Shown here piece after piece: positions 24,945-36,866 of a DNA stretch of 64,000 bases (the stretch's first letter is position 1; each line of letters opens with the position of its first letter). The stretch lies in contig VCJN01002920.1 of assembly GCA_006384855.1 (NCBI GenBank), positions 1 through 64,000 of the forward strand. Direction: 5' to 3'. Source of the DNA: Tetraselmis striata (Eukaryota > Chlorophyta > Chlorodendrophyceae > Chlorodendrales > Chlorodendraceae). Below the pieces are notes generated by a model. The model searched no databases, was not told where the DNA came from, and saw only the letters and a program-made list of their open reading frames with translations. The translations under genes and the position numbers were made by a program.

Positions 24945-26129
24945 GGCGTGGACAGCGTCGCCTGAACCTGGACACCGGCCGCCAGAAGATTCGGTCTCAG
25001 TACCTGTGGCGGGCGTGGCTGGGGGCGCAGCGTGCACATCCCCCGCAAGGGAAGCGCTAGGAGGCCAGTGCATATCGGGAGCGGGGGTAGAAGGGAAGAT
25101 TGAGAAGAGAGGCGTGTACATCGCCAGGCCCCGTGCACCCAGTCAGCAACAGCACAGCTGCATAGATAGGACATGGGCGAGACTGCAATGAACACGACAA
25201 AACATCTCATTGTGTCCCGCCAAGCTGCAATAAGAGACGTTGGCACTATTTTCAAGTCGTGTGAGGTCGCAGGGGGTGGCCTTGACAGTCAGTGCACTGC
25301 CCATTGGCCATACATCGTGCTCAGTGTGAGTCCGAGGAATGAGCAAGCCTGGGTGCCGTGGCATGGACAGCGGCAAGAGCGGTATTGTGAAGATTGTCAT
25401 CCATATATAGCAGAAACGACATTATCACCGAGGTACGTGCTGATGCAGCATGCGCAGCTGGGGCCTGAACTGCTTTTCGAGCGGTCAATCCACACCTTGG
25501 TGATCAACTACTAGTACCAGTAGGATTTGATAGAGGTGTAGGATTGTTTTTATCCGTGGACTGTCGACTGGTACAAATTGTTCGTCTCGTGTTTATGTAG
25601 ACGAGAATAAACCTTGGCTCTGGTGTACAGCGGTGGCTCCGTCTACGAAGACGCCCAGCGCTTCATAAACTGCACAGCTACGGTGAGTGGTGGCTCGAGT
25701 TGTCAGTCACGAGCGCCCCCCCCCCCCCCCCCCCGCCCCCCCCCCCCCCCCCCCCCGCCCTCGCTTTCCACATCCAGAGCGATAAAGACAGGTAGGCATC
25801 TGTGCGGCTGCCCCGCTCCTACTCGACCCTGCCGTCGTAGGTTTGGTCGCACCGAAACGCCGTTGCCGGGCGGTCCCGTAAAAAACAGCTCGCAGTAGTC
25901 GCTCCGGGTAGCGCAATGCTCACCGAGAGCACAGTCCCTTGGGCTTTCGTCGCCAGCGGAAGGGGAGGCACGTCACGCGCGGTGAAGCGCGCACGGTAGC
26001 TATAATTGTAAGACAGCAGACGACTCAACGAGCGAGGTGCCGCACAGGCTGGGCCACTGCTCGTTTCTACTCAACGACGTTGGCCCAGGGGCGCATCACG
26101 TCCCTAAATCGTCGTTTCAGCGCAATGTT
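24945..26129. other. Upstream region of the protease gene and spacer
   Basis: No conserved gene is seen. A two-part C run of about 40 bases lies at 25716-25756. Confidence 0.4.
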
Positions 26130-26447
26130 TTGTTTTTTTTCCGCCCCGGGACAGGACTGGCACCAGTGAAACCCTTGCAGCGTCTCTACGACGGCTGTTT
26201 AGGCAGCAATCCACCGACGGAAAGCCCCGGTCCTTTATAGTCATCAAGCGAATTGCCGAAGCATTATGCAAGACTAATTAGGGGCCAGTGATATACTTTC
26301 CAGCACTGTTGGACCACCGTATAAAACACTGCCATCAAAATACCCGGCACTGACCACGAAAGGTCCGCCCAACCCGCCGTTTGGGCGTCGGCCCATTCGA
26401 GTAATGCGAGTTGGGGCAAGCAAGTTCGGGAGTGCGATAGTCGCTAC
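26130..26447 (-). mobile_element. Inverted 3'-end piece of a family 1 LINE
   Basis: Reverse complement of the LINE 3' region at about 27520-27840, nearly collinear at roughly 90 percent by eye. It ends at a junction reading TAGTCGCTAC (26438-26447), after which the + strand LINE begins. Confidence 0.7.
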
Positions 26448-26448
26448 A

Positions 26449-27845
26449 TTAAGTCGGATTTAGGTATGCAACACACAGTAGACGACCGGGTTAAGAAGGG
26501 TAGACGCGCTATTGAGGCGCTCGATTCGGTATTATAGTCGGTGGACGGGACATAATCCCTATTAATGTGCGTGTGTCGGTTTTTAAAACCTGTGTACTGC
26601 CGGTTTTAACTTATGGATGTGAAGTATGGGGCATGGATAGAACTAGCGGCGCAAATAAATTACAAACCGTACTCAATCAGTGCTTGCGGCGCCTCATTGG
26701 GGTAGGTAAAAACTCCCCTGGGGTGGCCACTGCACCGATGATGCGGGAATTGGATATTGCGCCCATAGAGGCTACGGCCGTTGCGGCACGGGCTCGGGCG
26801 TTGTTTAAAGCATCCGACTCGAATACATGTATAACCCATTTAGTAGATCAGCCAAGTCGGGCGCGCCCTAACACGTGGACGTCAGGGACTGTGCGGTGGT
26901 TAGATCGACTAGCTAGGGCGAACGTAGGGCTAGCTGAGGGGGCGCACTTTCCACTGAGTGGAGGTCACTAGCCGCGCGCGATGCCGCTAAACTAGTAAAG
27001 GCATCGGTGTGGGCGCGTTACGAATCGTCGGCATCGTTAGCACGCAATAACACCTGGGGTATATATGTCCAGGCGTCCTATGCGTCAAACCCGTTGCCAC
27101 AGTACGGTGTGGGTGTCCCCGCGGGGGTTGTGGCCGGGCTGCACATTATGATGCAATTACGCACCCGAGTTTTTCCCACTGCCCGTCGATTGGCCCGGAT
27201 TCATGCCATGCCTGAGCGGTTCCTTGAAAACTGCCATGCATGTGGCGGAGGTGAATCTGAGACTATCGAACATATGTTGGTGGAGTGCCCGCGGTGGGGT
27301 TATCACCGTCATAATTTGGGGTTGCTAGTTCCGGAGTTCAGGGATTTTATTAGTAGTCAGGTTATTGCGTCAACACCTAAGGACTTAACTGCCTTTATTT
27401 TGGGCGGGGTCCCACCTTCCCTTCACGGCGCCCTGGATTTTACTGGGAATGGGAATTTTTCCAGCTATGGCGTCGGGCCCTCCCTCACATTGCCTTTTTT
27501 GTTGCACATGTATCGCACTCCCGAAATGCTTTGCTCCGCGGGTTGGGCTTGCCCCAACTCGCATTACTCGAATGGGCCGACGCCCAAACGGGTAGGGCGG
27601 ACCTTTCGTGGTCAGTGCCGGGGATTTTGATGGCAGTGTTTTAGACGGTGATCCAACAGTGTTGGAAATTCCGTCACTGACCCCTAATTAGTCTTGCATA
27701 ATGCTTCGGCAATTTGCTTGATGACTATAACGGAGCGTCGCCTACCCAGGGCTTTCCGTAACTGGATTGCTACCTAAACGGCGCCGTCGTAGAGACGCTG
27801 CAAGGGTTTCACTGGTGCCAGTCCTGTCCCGGGGGCGGGAAAAAA
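26449..27845 (+). mobile_element. LINE (family 1), C-terminal ORF2 and 3' UTR, 5'-truncated
   Basis: Frames read the post-RT region (TCVLPVLTYGCEVWGMD, LQTVLNQCLRRLIGVG), then after stops and shifts a zinc-knuckle C-terminus: CHACGGGESETIEHMLVECP with the C-C-H-C spacing of LINE ORF2 ends. The last frame stops near 27630; a 3' UTR of about 215 bases follows. The RT core is missing. Pieces of the same family in the opposite orientation lie on both sides. Confidence 0.75.
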
Positions 27846-28060
27846 AAGTCGCTACATGTGCAACTAAAAAGGCAATGTGAGGGAGGGCCCGACGCCATAG
27901 CTGGAAAATTTTCCTATGCCCAATAAAATCCAGGGCGCGGTGAAGGGCGGAGGGGAGGACCCCGCCCAATATAAAGGCAGTTAAGTCCTCAGGTGTTGAC
28001 GCAATAACCTGACTACTAATAAAATCCCTGAACGTAAAAAAAAACAACTAACCTGACTAC
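27846..28060 (-). mobile_element. Inverted internal piece of a family 1 LINE
   Basis: Reverse complement of about 27330-27510, reading FRDFISSQVIASTPEDLTAF on the minus strand. It begins at a junction with AGTCGCTACAT, like the junction at 26438. Confidence 0.65.
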
Positions 28061-28113
28061 TAATACAATCCCTTAACGCAATGGTTGTACCCGTACTACA
28101 CGTATAATGAAGT

Positions 28114-28138
28114 ATTTAACAATTGTGGGGCCGCATTT
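28114..28138. repeat. 25-bp direct repeat, outer copy, 3' end of the DIRS-like element
   Basis: Matches 28473-28497 at 24 of 25 positions (word ATTGTGGGGCCGCATTT). Confidence 0.7.
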
Positions 28139-28458
28139 CAATAGATGTGAATCTCGTACATTTTTGGGTGTGAGTAGGCCCGCGGGCGTACTGTCCGCAT
28201 TGAAAAGGGTAGCATAGCGGGGTGGGTGGGTTGCGCTAGCTGGTCAGCTGGCGCAAAGACAGAAGGTGGACTCCCCTCGTGGTGCGGGCCCGTCATGTAG
28301 CAGGGCTGCCGCATGCTGTCGCTAGCGCCGCTGGACATCGGGAAGTCCAAGCGGTACCCATACTGCGAGTACATGTACTGGTAGCTAGCATTCACAACTA
28401 GAATCTTAACGTTACCAGTACCGGTGACAGAATATCCCGGTGTAATCAAACCTCTATA

Positions 28459-30024
28459 TTACCAATATGACCATTTAACCATTGTGGGGCCGCATTTGCC
28501 ATGCATCATGCCGCCCATGGGCGGGCAGCCTGTCGCTGGCGGCCCACCCCAAGGGGTAAGCCAGCCGAAGAGCTGCCACGATGCCGCACACGGCAGCGCC
28601 GTGGGATTGATGTAGTCGAGCACGACGCTGGACAACTGTGCCCAACCGCCAAAGTGCTTGATCTTCTGCAGCACCACGCCGATGGCGTACGCCGCAGTGG
28701 CCGCGCCCTTGCGGGGAGAGTGTGACGTCCACACAAACCCGGGAGGCGGGTGCTCCTCCAACATATGTGCCACTAGCTGCAACCATTATGTAACGGTGGC
28801 CGATGTCCACGATGCCGCCGGCTCGTCGTGGGTCACTGCCCACCGGGCTGCTGGCAGTCCGCGCTGACCGCAGTAAACTGCGCGTGCGGCATCAAAATAG
28901 AGCAGCAGGGCCGCAATCCGGGGCTGCGCGCGCGCCGGAAAATGGCATTGTAACTTACGGTCACGGTGCAGCCCGCGTCTGCCTTTTCGGTCCCGATGGT
29001 ACAATAGGATTGCACCATCTGCAGAAACCGTCAAATCGCCCGTTTGGCAGGCTACGCCGGCTTTGCCACGCGCGTATAACACATACATGGCAACGACTGC
29101 CATCGCGGCGCGGAACAAGAGGATACGAGGAAGCTGGTCGCGGGTCCATGTGGGTCCCAACTCCTCATGCAAGGTCTCCGCCAGCCGCAACGTCCGTGTG
29201 ATCAACCGGGCGGGCACGTCGGTGTGGACCCCAGGCGGGTCTGGCTCAACTTGCGATGCCGCGACGCCCTTTCTCACCTTGCTGATGAGGTCGCCTTGCG
29301 CCACCGGTTCCGCGCCGTGGTCGCGGTAGAAACCGTCGATCGCGGAAAGGTAAGGCTGCAGACTGGCTGCCTTGACCGTTCCCCGCAAACCCTACCACAC
29401 GATGTAGCGCGCGACGGTTGCCGCCGTGCCACCCAGGGGCGGCCCACCCTGCTCAGCGCAGATTTGTAGGAATGGGCGGATGGCACTGCCGTACGTACTG
29501 GCGGTAGTCTCTGCCCACGCCGACGCGTGCAAATGAAGCGCCGTTTCGCCGAGTTGGTCGTTACCTAGTACTGAACGCATGTACGGACGCATAGTAGCTG
29601 CCCACGGGTTCGTGCCGCTGGTCTGGATGTCCAACAGATATTTTGCCCGCGGCACGCGTGGCGCGCGCGCAGGCCTGGCGACAGGCGTAGCGCCTCGCAC
29701 CGGGAACAGCGCCAAGGTTGCGCTCACTGATCCGCGGCGCAGGGGCAGCCATGACGGTATGGCACACGGAAGACACTCACTACCCAGCGCGGCGCTCCGG
29801 GCATGTCGCGCCCTGCCCTCCGCCTCGGCCGAAAAAGATCGCGGCGAGGCAATACCACGCGCTCCGCCACCGCCATCTCGGTAAGTGCCTGGTGCCACAC
29901 CTTGCCCTCCCAGCGAGGGGCCACGACGGTAGCGGCCGCGCCGCTCTGGCGCAGCTTCTGCACCAGGTCCGGCAGAAGCGGCCAAGGGGGTTGCAGTAGT
30001 TGTTCTCGCGACGCCACTCCGCAT
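28459..30024 (-). pseudogene. DIRS-type tyrosine recombinase
   Basis: The core-binding part (30024-29392) contains PWAATMRPYMR and ATVARYIVW. After an in-frame TAG (29394-29392) it continues with SLQPYLSAID, YVLYARGKAG (Arg region), then in a shifted frame TSHSPRKGAA (HxxR), FGGWA and LDYI with the presumed catalytic Tyr. It is the closest relative in the window of the recombinase at 7464-9088. Confidence 0.75.
28473..28497. repeat. 25-bp direct repeat, inner copy
   Basis: Pairs with 28114-28138. It overlaps the 3' end region of the recombinase frame. Confidence 0.7.
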
Positions 30025-31310
30025 CGGGCAGGTGCAGGGAGTACACCGCCTCGCAGCCGGGGTCCAACCACGCAGCGTTGTAGCGTGGTAGCATCGCGTT
30101 CAGGGCTGATGCGAACCGATCGACGGAGTGCGCACCCCACATTGCCTCCAGCTCTGCGAACATGACGGGGTCCAGTTGCCAGTCGTCGTTGTCGAGGTGT
30201 CGGCTCAGTCGATCCGCCCAGACGTTCGCGGCGGACCGGATGTAGCGGGCTCTGATGTGTACGCCGTTGCTGTCCAGCGGGTACCATAGCTTGCGTAGTT
30301 CCGCCATCATCGCCGGAGGGCGGGAGGTGAGGCCAGCAAGGACGATGCACACCGCCTGGTTGTCCTCGTGCAGCAACACGCGGCGACCGGCGAGGTGCGG
30401 CAAGAAAGACTCCACTGCCAGCCGGACGGCCTTCAGTTCCTTCCGTGATGTGCTGGCGCTCGTCGGCTGCCCCCCAGAACCCCCGCGCCTCCAGCCTGTC
30501 ATTCAGCACCGCACCCCAACCGTAGCCGGAGCTGCCGCAGTGCATGTAGGCCGTCTCCACAGGGCGGTGGATAGGGCGGCCGCTGGCCTGAGTCGGCATG
30601 GCGGTCCACCACTGCAGGTCGCGCCACAGGTTGCGTGTCATGCGCACTCGGCCGCCCCACTTGGAGCCCACCACGTCGTGGAGCTCCCGCAGGTAGAAGC
30701 GCGCGGCCGGAATTGCCAAGAAAAGGTATTGAGCCCGCCCAGCGAGCGACTGCAACTCCCGCACGGGTAGCCAACGGGCGTCGCGGGCCGCGCGCTGCAG
30801 CAATTGCTTGGCTTGGCGCATGAGCCGCTGCAGCTTGTCCACCGGGGCATAAAAATATCCCGTGGCTGTGTCGATGTCCACTCCCATGTGCTGGCCGTAC
30901 TGGGCCGGCTCCCACAGCCCTTTGGCGGGGTTGCGCAGCAAAACCATGCTGTCCAGCAAGTCGGCGACGCGATGGCGGAGCTCTAGCGCCTCCGGCTCCG
31001 ACGAGGCGAACAGCAAGAAATCGTCGACGTATGGGAAGACGCGCGCTCCCCTCCACCACCCGCGGCGCGGCCCGCGGCGCGACCGCGGGACATTGCCAGG
31101 CGCAGCGGGGGTAGTCGGAGAGCGTAGGTGCTTGACAAACGTCATCGTGAACGTCGTGAAGTAGTAAGGGCTGAGCGACCAGCCCATAGGAAGGCCGCAC
31201 AGCCGGTAGAGGGTGCCGCATCGCTGGGCGGGAATGAGCTGAGGAAGAGTCGCGGCGAGGAACTGTTTGCTGTCGCGGTACGCGAGGTGTTCGATGCGGT
31301 AGCTGAGCCG
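29724..31310 (-). pseudogene. DIRS-type reverse transcriptase and RNase H, 5' part missing
   Basis: A frame from about 31310 reads SYRIEHLAYRDSKQFL and LYRLCGLPMGWSLSPYYF, then YVDDFLLFA (catalytic YxDD) near 31035. The RNase H part follows with SSGYGWGAVLND, RKELKAVRLAVES and LLHEDNQAV, spread over two frames. The end reads VVAPRWEGKVWH and VVLPRRDLFRP, the tail typical of DIRS RNase H. RT fingers upstream are missing. Confidence 0.75.
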
Positions 31311-31329
31311 CGCACGGACCAGTCGACCG

Positions 31330-34300
31330 AGTGGACCGAGGAGCTCAAGGAGTCCCTTACGGAGTTTGCAAACATCATCGCGGAGCCTACTGACCTGCCA
31401 CCGGAGCGCGAGTTCGACTTTGAGATCAACCTGGAGAGTGATGAACCCCCCAAAGAACGAACATACCGTATGTCACCAGCGGAGTTGCAAGAGGTACGAT
31501 CACAACTGGAGGAACTGTTGGCAAAAAGGTGGATTCGTCCGTCAAAGTCAAACTACGGCGCCTCAATTTTATTTGTGCGTAAGAAAGACGGCACTTTGCG
31601 TATGTGTGTGGACTGCCGTAAATTGAATGACCTTACGAAGAAAACCGGACCCCGCTTCCTTGTATCGACGAATTATTGGACTCATTGCCTGGTGCGACTA
31701 CTTTCAGTACTCTGGACATGTACAAAGGCTACCATCAAGTACGAACTAAACCGGAAGACATCCACAAAACAGCGTTTTGGACACACTATGGACTCTACGA
31801 GTAATGAATGTTACCTTTCGGCTTGACAAACGCCCCAGCTGGATTCCAGACCATGATGAACCGTGTTTTGAGCCCATATCTCGGCAAATTCTGCGTGGTA
31901 TACCTGGACGACGTGCTGATCTACAGCAAGACAGCTGAAGAGCATCTCGAGCACATCAGATTGGTGCTACGGGAGTTGCAACGACACCACTTGCAGGTCA
32001 AGCTGTCGAAGTGTTCGTTCGGCCGTACTAGCGTGGAGTTTTTGGGCCATATCGTCGAAGCAGGACAGATCAAGATGGACCCCCGGAAGGTGGAAGCAGT
32101 TCAACAGTGGCCCGTGCCGAAGACAGTAAAGGACGTACGAGGTTCTCTCGGCTTTGCTGGCTATTACCGCAAGTTTATCCATGACTTCGCGGCTATTGCG
32201 GCGCCACTACATGACCTGACGAAGAATCAACCGGAGTTTGTGTGGACGCCTCGTGCTGATGCGGCGTTTCGTGCATTAAAGGACGCAATGGTACGAGCAC
32301 CTCTACTGAGTATTCGGACACATCTGCGGACGCCCATTACACATTGTATACAGATGCTCCTGGATTTGCAGTGGGAGCTGTGCTGCTGCAAGATCAAGGC
32401 TCAGGACTTCGACATGTTGCGTACCATGCACGCAAGATGAACAAACACGAAGTTCACTACCCGGTACATGAGCAAGAGTTGTTAGCGGTTCGTGATGCAC
32501 TGATCAAGTTCCGATGCTACCTTGATGGAGCGGCGGGCTTTACGGTCATCACCGACCATGACACGCTACGACACTTCTTTCGCCAACGCGATTTGTCGAC
32601 GCGGCAATTGCGATGGCTGCAAGTGTTTGCGCCTTACCAACGACATATGGACATCGTCTACAAGCGAGGAGCTGCCAATCATGCGGACGCCCTCTCTCGG
32701 CAACCCGACTTGAAGGATGCGCTACAGAAGCTAGATCTGCTGAACAACTGGTCAGAAGACGAGGCTAACCGCGAAATAAATTCAGTTTTATTTGCTATGG
32801 AATCGCGACTACATGCGGACAACAAGTTCTACGACGAAATCAAGACCGCATATGACTCCGACGAATACCTGAAATCGCGGAAAGCTTTCCCATCCTGGCT
32901 AGTACGTCACAGTAATGGTCTCTTGTACGCCTACGGCTCGCGACTTTACGTACCAAATGTGGCGGACCTGCGACAACGAGCACTGTACGAACTACATGAC
33001 GCGCCTACTGCTGGACACCCAGGAGGACGACGACTACTGGCGCGTATTGTGGAACTGTACTGGTGGCCCCGTATGAAACAGACTGTCACCAACTACGTGC
33101 GACGCTGCCCTAAGCGCTACCTGTCAACGTACTAAGGCGGCCCGGCATAAGCCATACGGCTTGCTTCAGCCCCAGGACGTACCGTCACGACCATTTGAGG
33201 TAATATCCCTGGATTTAATCACAGATCTTCCGGAGTGCCAGGGGTATGACTCAGTAGTGATTTTCGTATGTCTACTGTCAAATCGAGTAATTGTTGAGCC
33301 AACTACGAAGACAGTTACTGCTGAAGGCATGGCGGAGATTATGCATCGCTCAGTTTTCCGTCATTTCGGCCTACCGGCTAAACTCATCTCTGAGCGAGAC
33401 CCAAGATTTATGTCGGAATTCTAGCAAGATATGTTCAAGACCACGGGTGCTAAGCTGAACATCTCTACAGCTTTTCATCCAACAACCGATGGCCAGACGG
33501 AACTAACCAAACTTGGGAGCAAGTGCTACGCTGCTATGTGCACCCTCTGCACGATGATTGGGTCAACCACCTCACCAACGTGGAGTTTGCGATCAACGCT
33601 GCTCAGTCGACTTTGACTACTATGTCCCCTGTCAAGGCGACTTTGGGATTCGAGCCAACTACACCTGCTACTACTCAACTCGTAACCGAGCCAACTCGAG
33701 CTCTTCCGAAACACGTCAAGTATATACATACATGAGCTTCATCGCTTCGCGCATGATTGCGTACTGGAGGCTCAAACTCGTAAGCAGACTGCAGCTAATC
33801 TTAAGCGACTACCTGTACCATTCAAGACCGGCGACAAAGTTAAGCTGAAAGCGTCTCATCTGAAGTTATTCAGCAACCCCGTACCAAGCTACGCGATCGC
33901 TACGTGGGCCCCTTCGTCATTACAGGGCAGATTTCGCCTGTTGCTTTCCGATTGTAACTACCTGCGGGCGTACGAGTCCACGACGTGGTGCACGCGAGTA
34001 TGCTGGAAAAGTGGTATGACGACCCCGACCAACCGGCGAAGTCTGAACGAGTACCGATTGTCCATGACGCAAACCGATTCCATGTTCAAGACATACTCGA
34101 TGTTGCCTTCACCAACAATGGCACTGGACTACTGTTTCGAGTGCGATGGGCGTTCCCGTACAACGTACCAAGCAAGTGAAGACACATGGGAGCCCCTACG
34201 CGGAGTCAAACACTTGGACACTTTCCGGTCGTTCTTACTGTCTAAACCATACCGACAGTTCACTACTGAGAGCCCAGACTTCATTCGGTTCCGGAATCGC

Positions 34301-34418
34301 TACCCAAGCCGAGTACCTTACCTTCCGCCTGAACTTCAAGATCAAGACCAAGACTGTAGTTTCTTGTAGTTCTGTGACACCTGCACAGCGAGGACGCTTG
34401 TGCTTAAGGGGGAGAGAG
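31330..34418 (+). mobile_element. Ty3/gypsy chromovirus, pol with chromodomain, 5'-truncated and broken
   Basis: Plus-strand frames in order: RT (LPPEREFDFEINL, FVRKKDGTLRMCVDCRKLN, then LPFGLTNAPAGFQ and VVYLDDVLIYSK), RNase H (YTDAPGFAVGAVL; LAVRDALIKFRCYL; TDHDTLRHFF; NHADALSRQP), the integrase zinc region (damaged CPKRY), integrase core (ISLDLITDLP, ISERDPRF) and a chromodomain (ILDVAFTNNG, DTWEPLRGVKHLDTF). At least six frameshifts or stops break it, including those near 31650, 31806, 32330, 33132, 33424 and 34180. Gag and protease are absent upstream. Such plant and algal elements insert in heterochromatin through the chromodomain; that role is family knowledge. Confidence 0.88.
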
Positions 34419-35080
34419 TGTTACACTCCATTTCTCTTTAGCCATAATGTTCTGCTACATTAGCAGCTATAATTCCCCGCTAAGGTAGTACGACTACGCA
34501 TCCGCGGAGTCGCTGTATATATTAGTATTGCACGCCCGTGGCGCCCCGTTCTGGGTTGGACCCCCCCACTTCCGCTCCTTGCTGCGAGACCTCAACTTCG
34601 AAGCTCCTTTCCTGTCGGCGCCTTCACATTACATTCGGCCTAGTGCCGCTATTGGAGTGGCCCGCCGGGATTGTGTGCTGGGGAGAGCGTCCCTACTGCG
34701 TGGAACGGCGGCTGGCTGGTGGCGATGCCTGGTCGGAGGCTACCATGGCGGTTCCCGCCTCTGTTGGCCCGTAGCTGGATTTCCTTCTGGATTTCCTCCT
34801 GGATTTCTGTGTGGATTTTTTGCATGTTGCGTCTAGCTCATGCAATCATATATTAGTATTGCGGGTTTAAATATTAGTAGTATAAGGCCGAAGACTGTTC
34901 TGGAATTCTCTAGAGTTCTCTGACTCAAGCCTTACGTGGATAACACAGCACGGGTATCCCATGACACCCGGCTAACATAGCACAGGTATGACTATGACCT
35001 CGGCTGGTATAAATACCGCCTCAGACAAGTCTACTGGGTAGAATTCAGAGACAGACTATAACCCAGGAACCCTGTAACCA
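34419..35080 (+). repeat. Candidate LTR of the gypsy element
   Basis: Starts TGTTACAC directly after a purine tract (AAGGGGGAGAGAG) and plausibly ends TGTAACCA, giving imperfect TG...CA ends and 662 bp. A TATAAATA word lies near 35009. No second LTR copy is in the window, so the ends are inferred. An inner segment (34532-34848) is bounded by a 14-bp direct repeat. Confidence 0.55.
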
Positions 35081-36232
35081 GAAGAGATTGGCCAAACTTT
35101 CTAAATCCTTCCGCTGCATCGTCAAGGGCCTAAAGAACAAGCTTAAGCTAGAGCCTAACACCGCAAATAAGCGGCGGCCAACACTCCTTGTCAAAAAGGA
35201 GGTTGCCGCCGTCTGTCCGGATGCCGAGCGTCGTCGACTTATGAAGGGGGTGGATGCCGAGCTTGGTGTCCATCCTGCGCCTCCAAATCTGATGGCCTGT
35301 GGGCTAGGAAGCCATGCCACAAGAAGCGCTCGCCGAAGAGGCCTCAGAAGCTGCCGAGCTTCGATCCCGACTGCGATCAAGTAGCAACCCCCCGAACCTC
35401 CCCCCACCCACAGCCATACAGTGATTCCAAGTGACGGCGCGGACGAACTCGACCTGTCGCTGGCGGATAGTCTTCGAGCCAAGGCCTCGAAAACGAGCAA
35501 GTATTATTACAACGTTGGCCTCAGGGGCCTTGGTATGCACCCGATGGCTCTATCAATGTTTAGGGGACGATCTTTTGCGCGAGCGCGACCTTTGATATGT
35601 GATTGTCGATTACTAGGCCTCCCCTACATATCACGAATTACATTGCGCGCATGTGTCGACGGATTCCTGTGTTTCGCTGAGTGTACAATGCATATTCGTT
35701 TCTGCCCATCGAGTGACGCGAAGAAATCCAATATGGGCTTTGGGTCCTGCGACAAGTACGTGTGCGGCACTTATTGTACTCAAAGCAGTGCGGCGCTCGA
35801 CGCCACTGCTAGCGGTACAAACATGCCTTGCATGCTGAACCACGGGGACGTAACAACTATATACGGCGAGCGGTATGCTCGCGACGCTACGCTGACATGG
35901 GTTATTTCAGGTAGAAGCGCGTCAGCGACAAAGTCTGGGCAGCCAGAATCAACACATCACTCATCCATACTTTTTTGGCCATGCTTCGAAACTCATATTG
36001 CGCTCGCAAGGGTCCCAAATTACCGAGCGTTGCAAACTCGCAACACTCGTCTTCGCCGCATCATACTCCCGTGGCGCAGTTGGTATATGGGTGGCTTTAG
36101 TTGCGTATATGCAGCGATGTAAGTATAGAAAACACTCGAGCATGGCCTTGGGTTCACTCCCTTAGCATTTCCCACGCCACTCGCGCGTAGACTGCTTGCT
36201 GCCGAGTGCTGCCAAGGCAAGCTGCCACGACA
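35081..36232 (+). other. LTR-proximal ORFs, possible gag remnant, then anonymous sequence
   Basis: A 98-codon frame (35088-35384) begins 7 bases after the presumed LTR end and is rich in Lys/Arg. A shifted frame at 35311-35399 reads MPQEALAEEASEAAELRSRL, like the helical start of a gag. This could mean the LTR is the 5' LTR of a second, decayed copy. Nothing is recognised after 35540. Confidence 0.3.
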
Positions 36233-36348
36233 CTAAACAAGAACCTGCACCAGTGCGCGGTGGTGGTTGGCTTCACACCAGAAGAAGATGTGTGAAGTGA
36301 TGATGGGCATGGGTGTACTGCGCGGATACTGGTGGAGGGGGGAATTAG

Positions 36349-36800
36349 CTAATTCCCCATCATAGGGAGGGCAAGATGGGGCAGGTGGGCGAAATCCTCT
36401 TCGGCTGTTGAGAACTTCTCCTCTCGCGGCGGGGAGCCGCACTCGTACGTCGACAAGATATTGCAAGCCATGATATCCGCAGCGATTAGCAGGTTGTCAA
36501 GGAAGAGCGCATCAGGGTCAATAAGGCGCCCGTACTGACGGCGCAAACTTCGATCTGACGAGGAATCTGCACCTGGTGGTGTGTCTTGCACATGAGGAAT
36601 CTGCAACTTGTTTGTGTTTTTGCTGCACGTGTCTGGGAAGACGTCGGGATTGAAAAGCATCCTGGGCGGGGTAAATTGCCAATCCTCATGCAATGAAGGC
36701 ACTCCTATTTCATGGGTGAGACAGACGTAGCCGTAAAGGTAGCCGGCAGCTTTGTCGAGAACAAACCAGATTATTTTCCCAAATGATGATGATACACCTA
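36349..36800 (-). other. Unidentified exon-like frame
   Basis: An open minus-strand frame reads smoothly from about 36790, with VLDKAAGYLYGYVCLTHE, FTPPRMLFNPDVFP and DNLLIAADIMACNIL, and stops at 36349. Its composition resembles a real globular protein. No family is recognised. It may be joined to the exons at 37.7-38.5 kb. Confidence 0.35.
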
Positions 36801-36866
36801 ACGGCTATCGAGTATACTTGCGGTTGGTCGAATGCCATCCAACAATATTACTTGCATGTTAATCAT

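Larger units (their letters stand above)
28114..31310 (-). mobile_element. DIRS-like retrotransposon with RT, RNase H and tyrosine recombinase, 5'-truncated
   Basis: Read on the minus strand: RT from the 31310 break, then RNase H, then recombinase, then two 25-bp direct repeats (28473-28497 and 28114-28138, one mismatch). The repeats fit the B1/B2 pair of a split-direct-repeat element; the 5' partner repeat and the gag end are gone. The 5' break meets an opposite-facing gypsy element. Several frameshifts are present, plus a TAG at 29394-29392 inside the recombinase. It is a relative of the RT-less element at 7254-10301. Confidence 0.75.

Noticed and set aside
8210-29394. Possible TAG readthrough or codon reassignment
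   Set aside because: In-frame TAG occurs in both recombinases, but at different places, and the CTL and tubulin genes end with TAG. Simple decay explains it.
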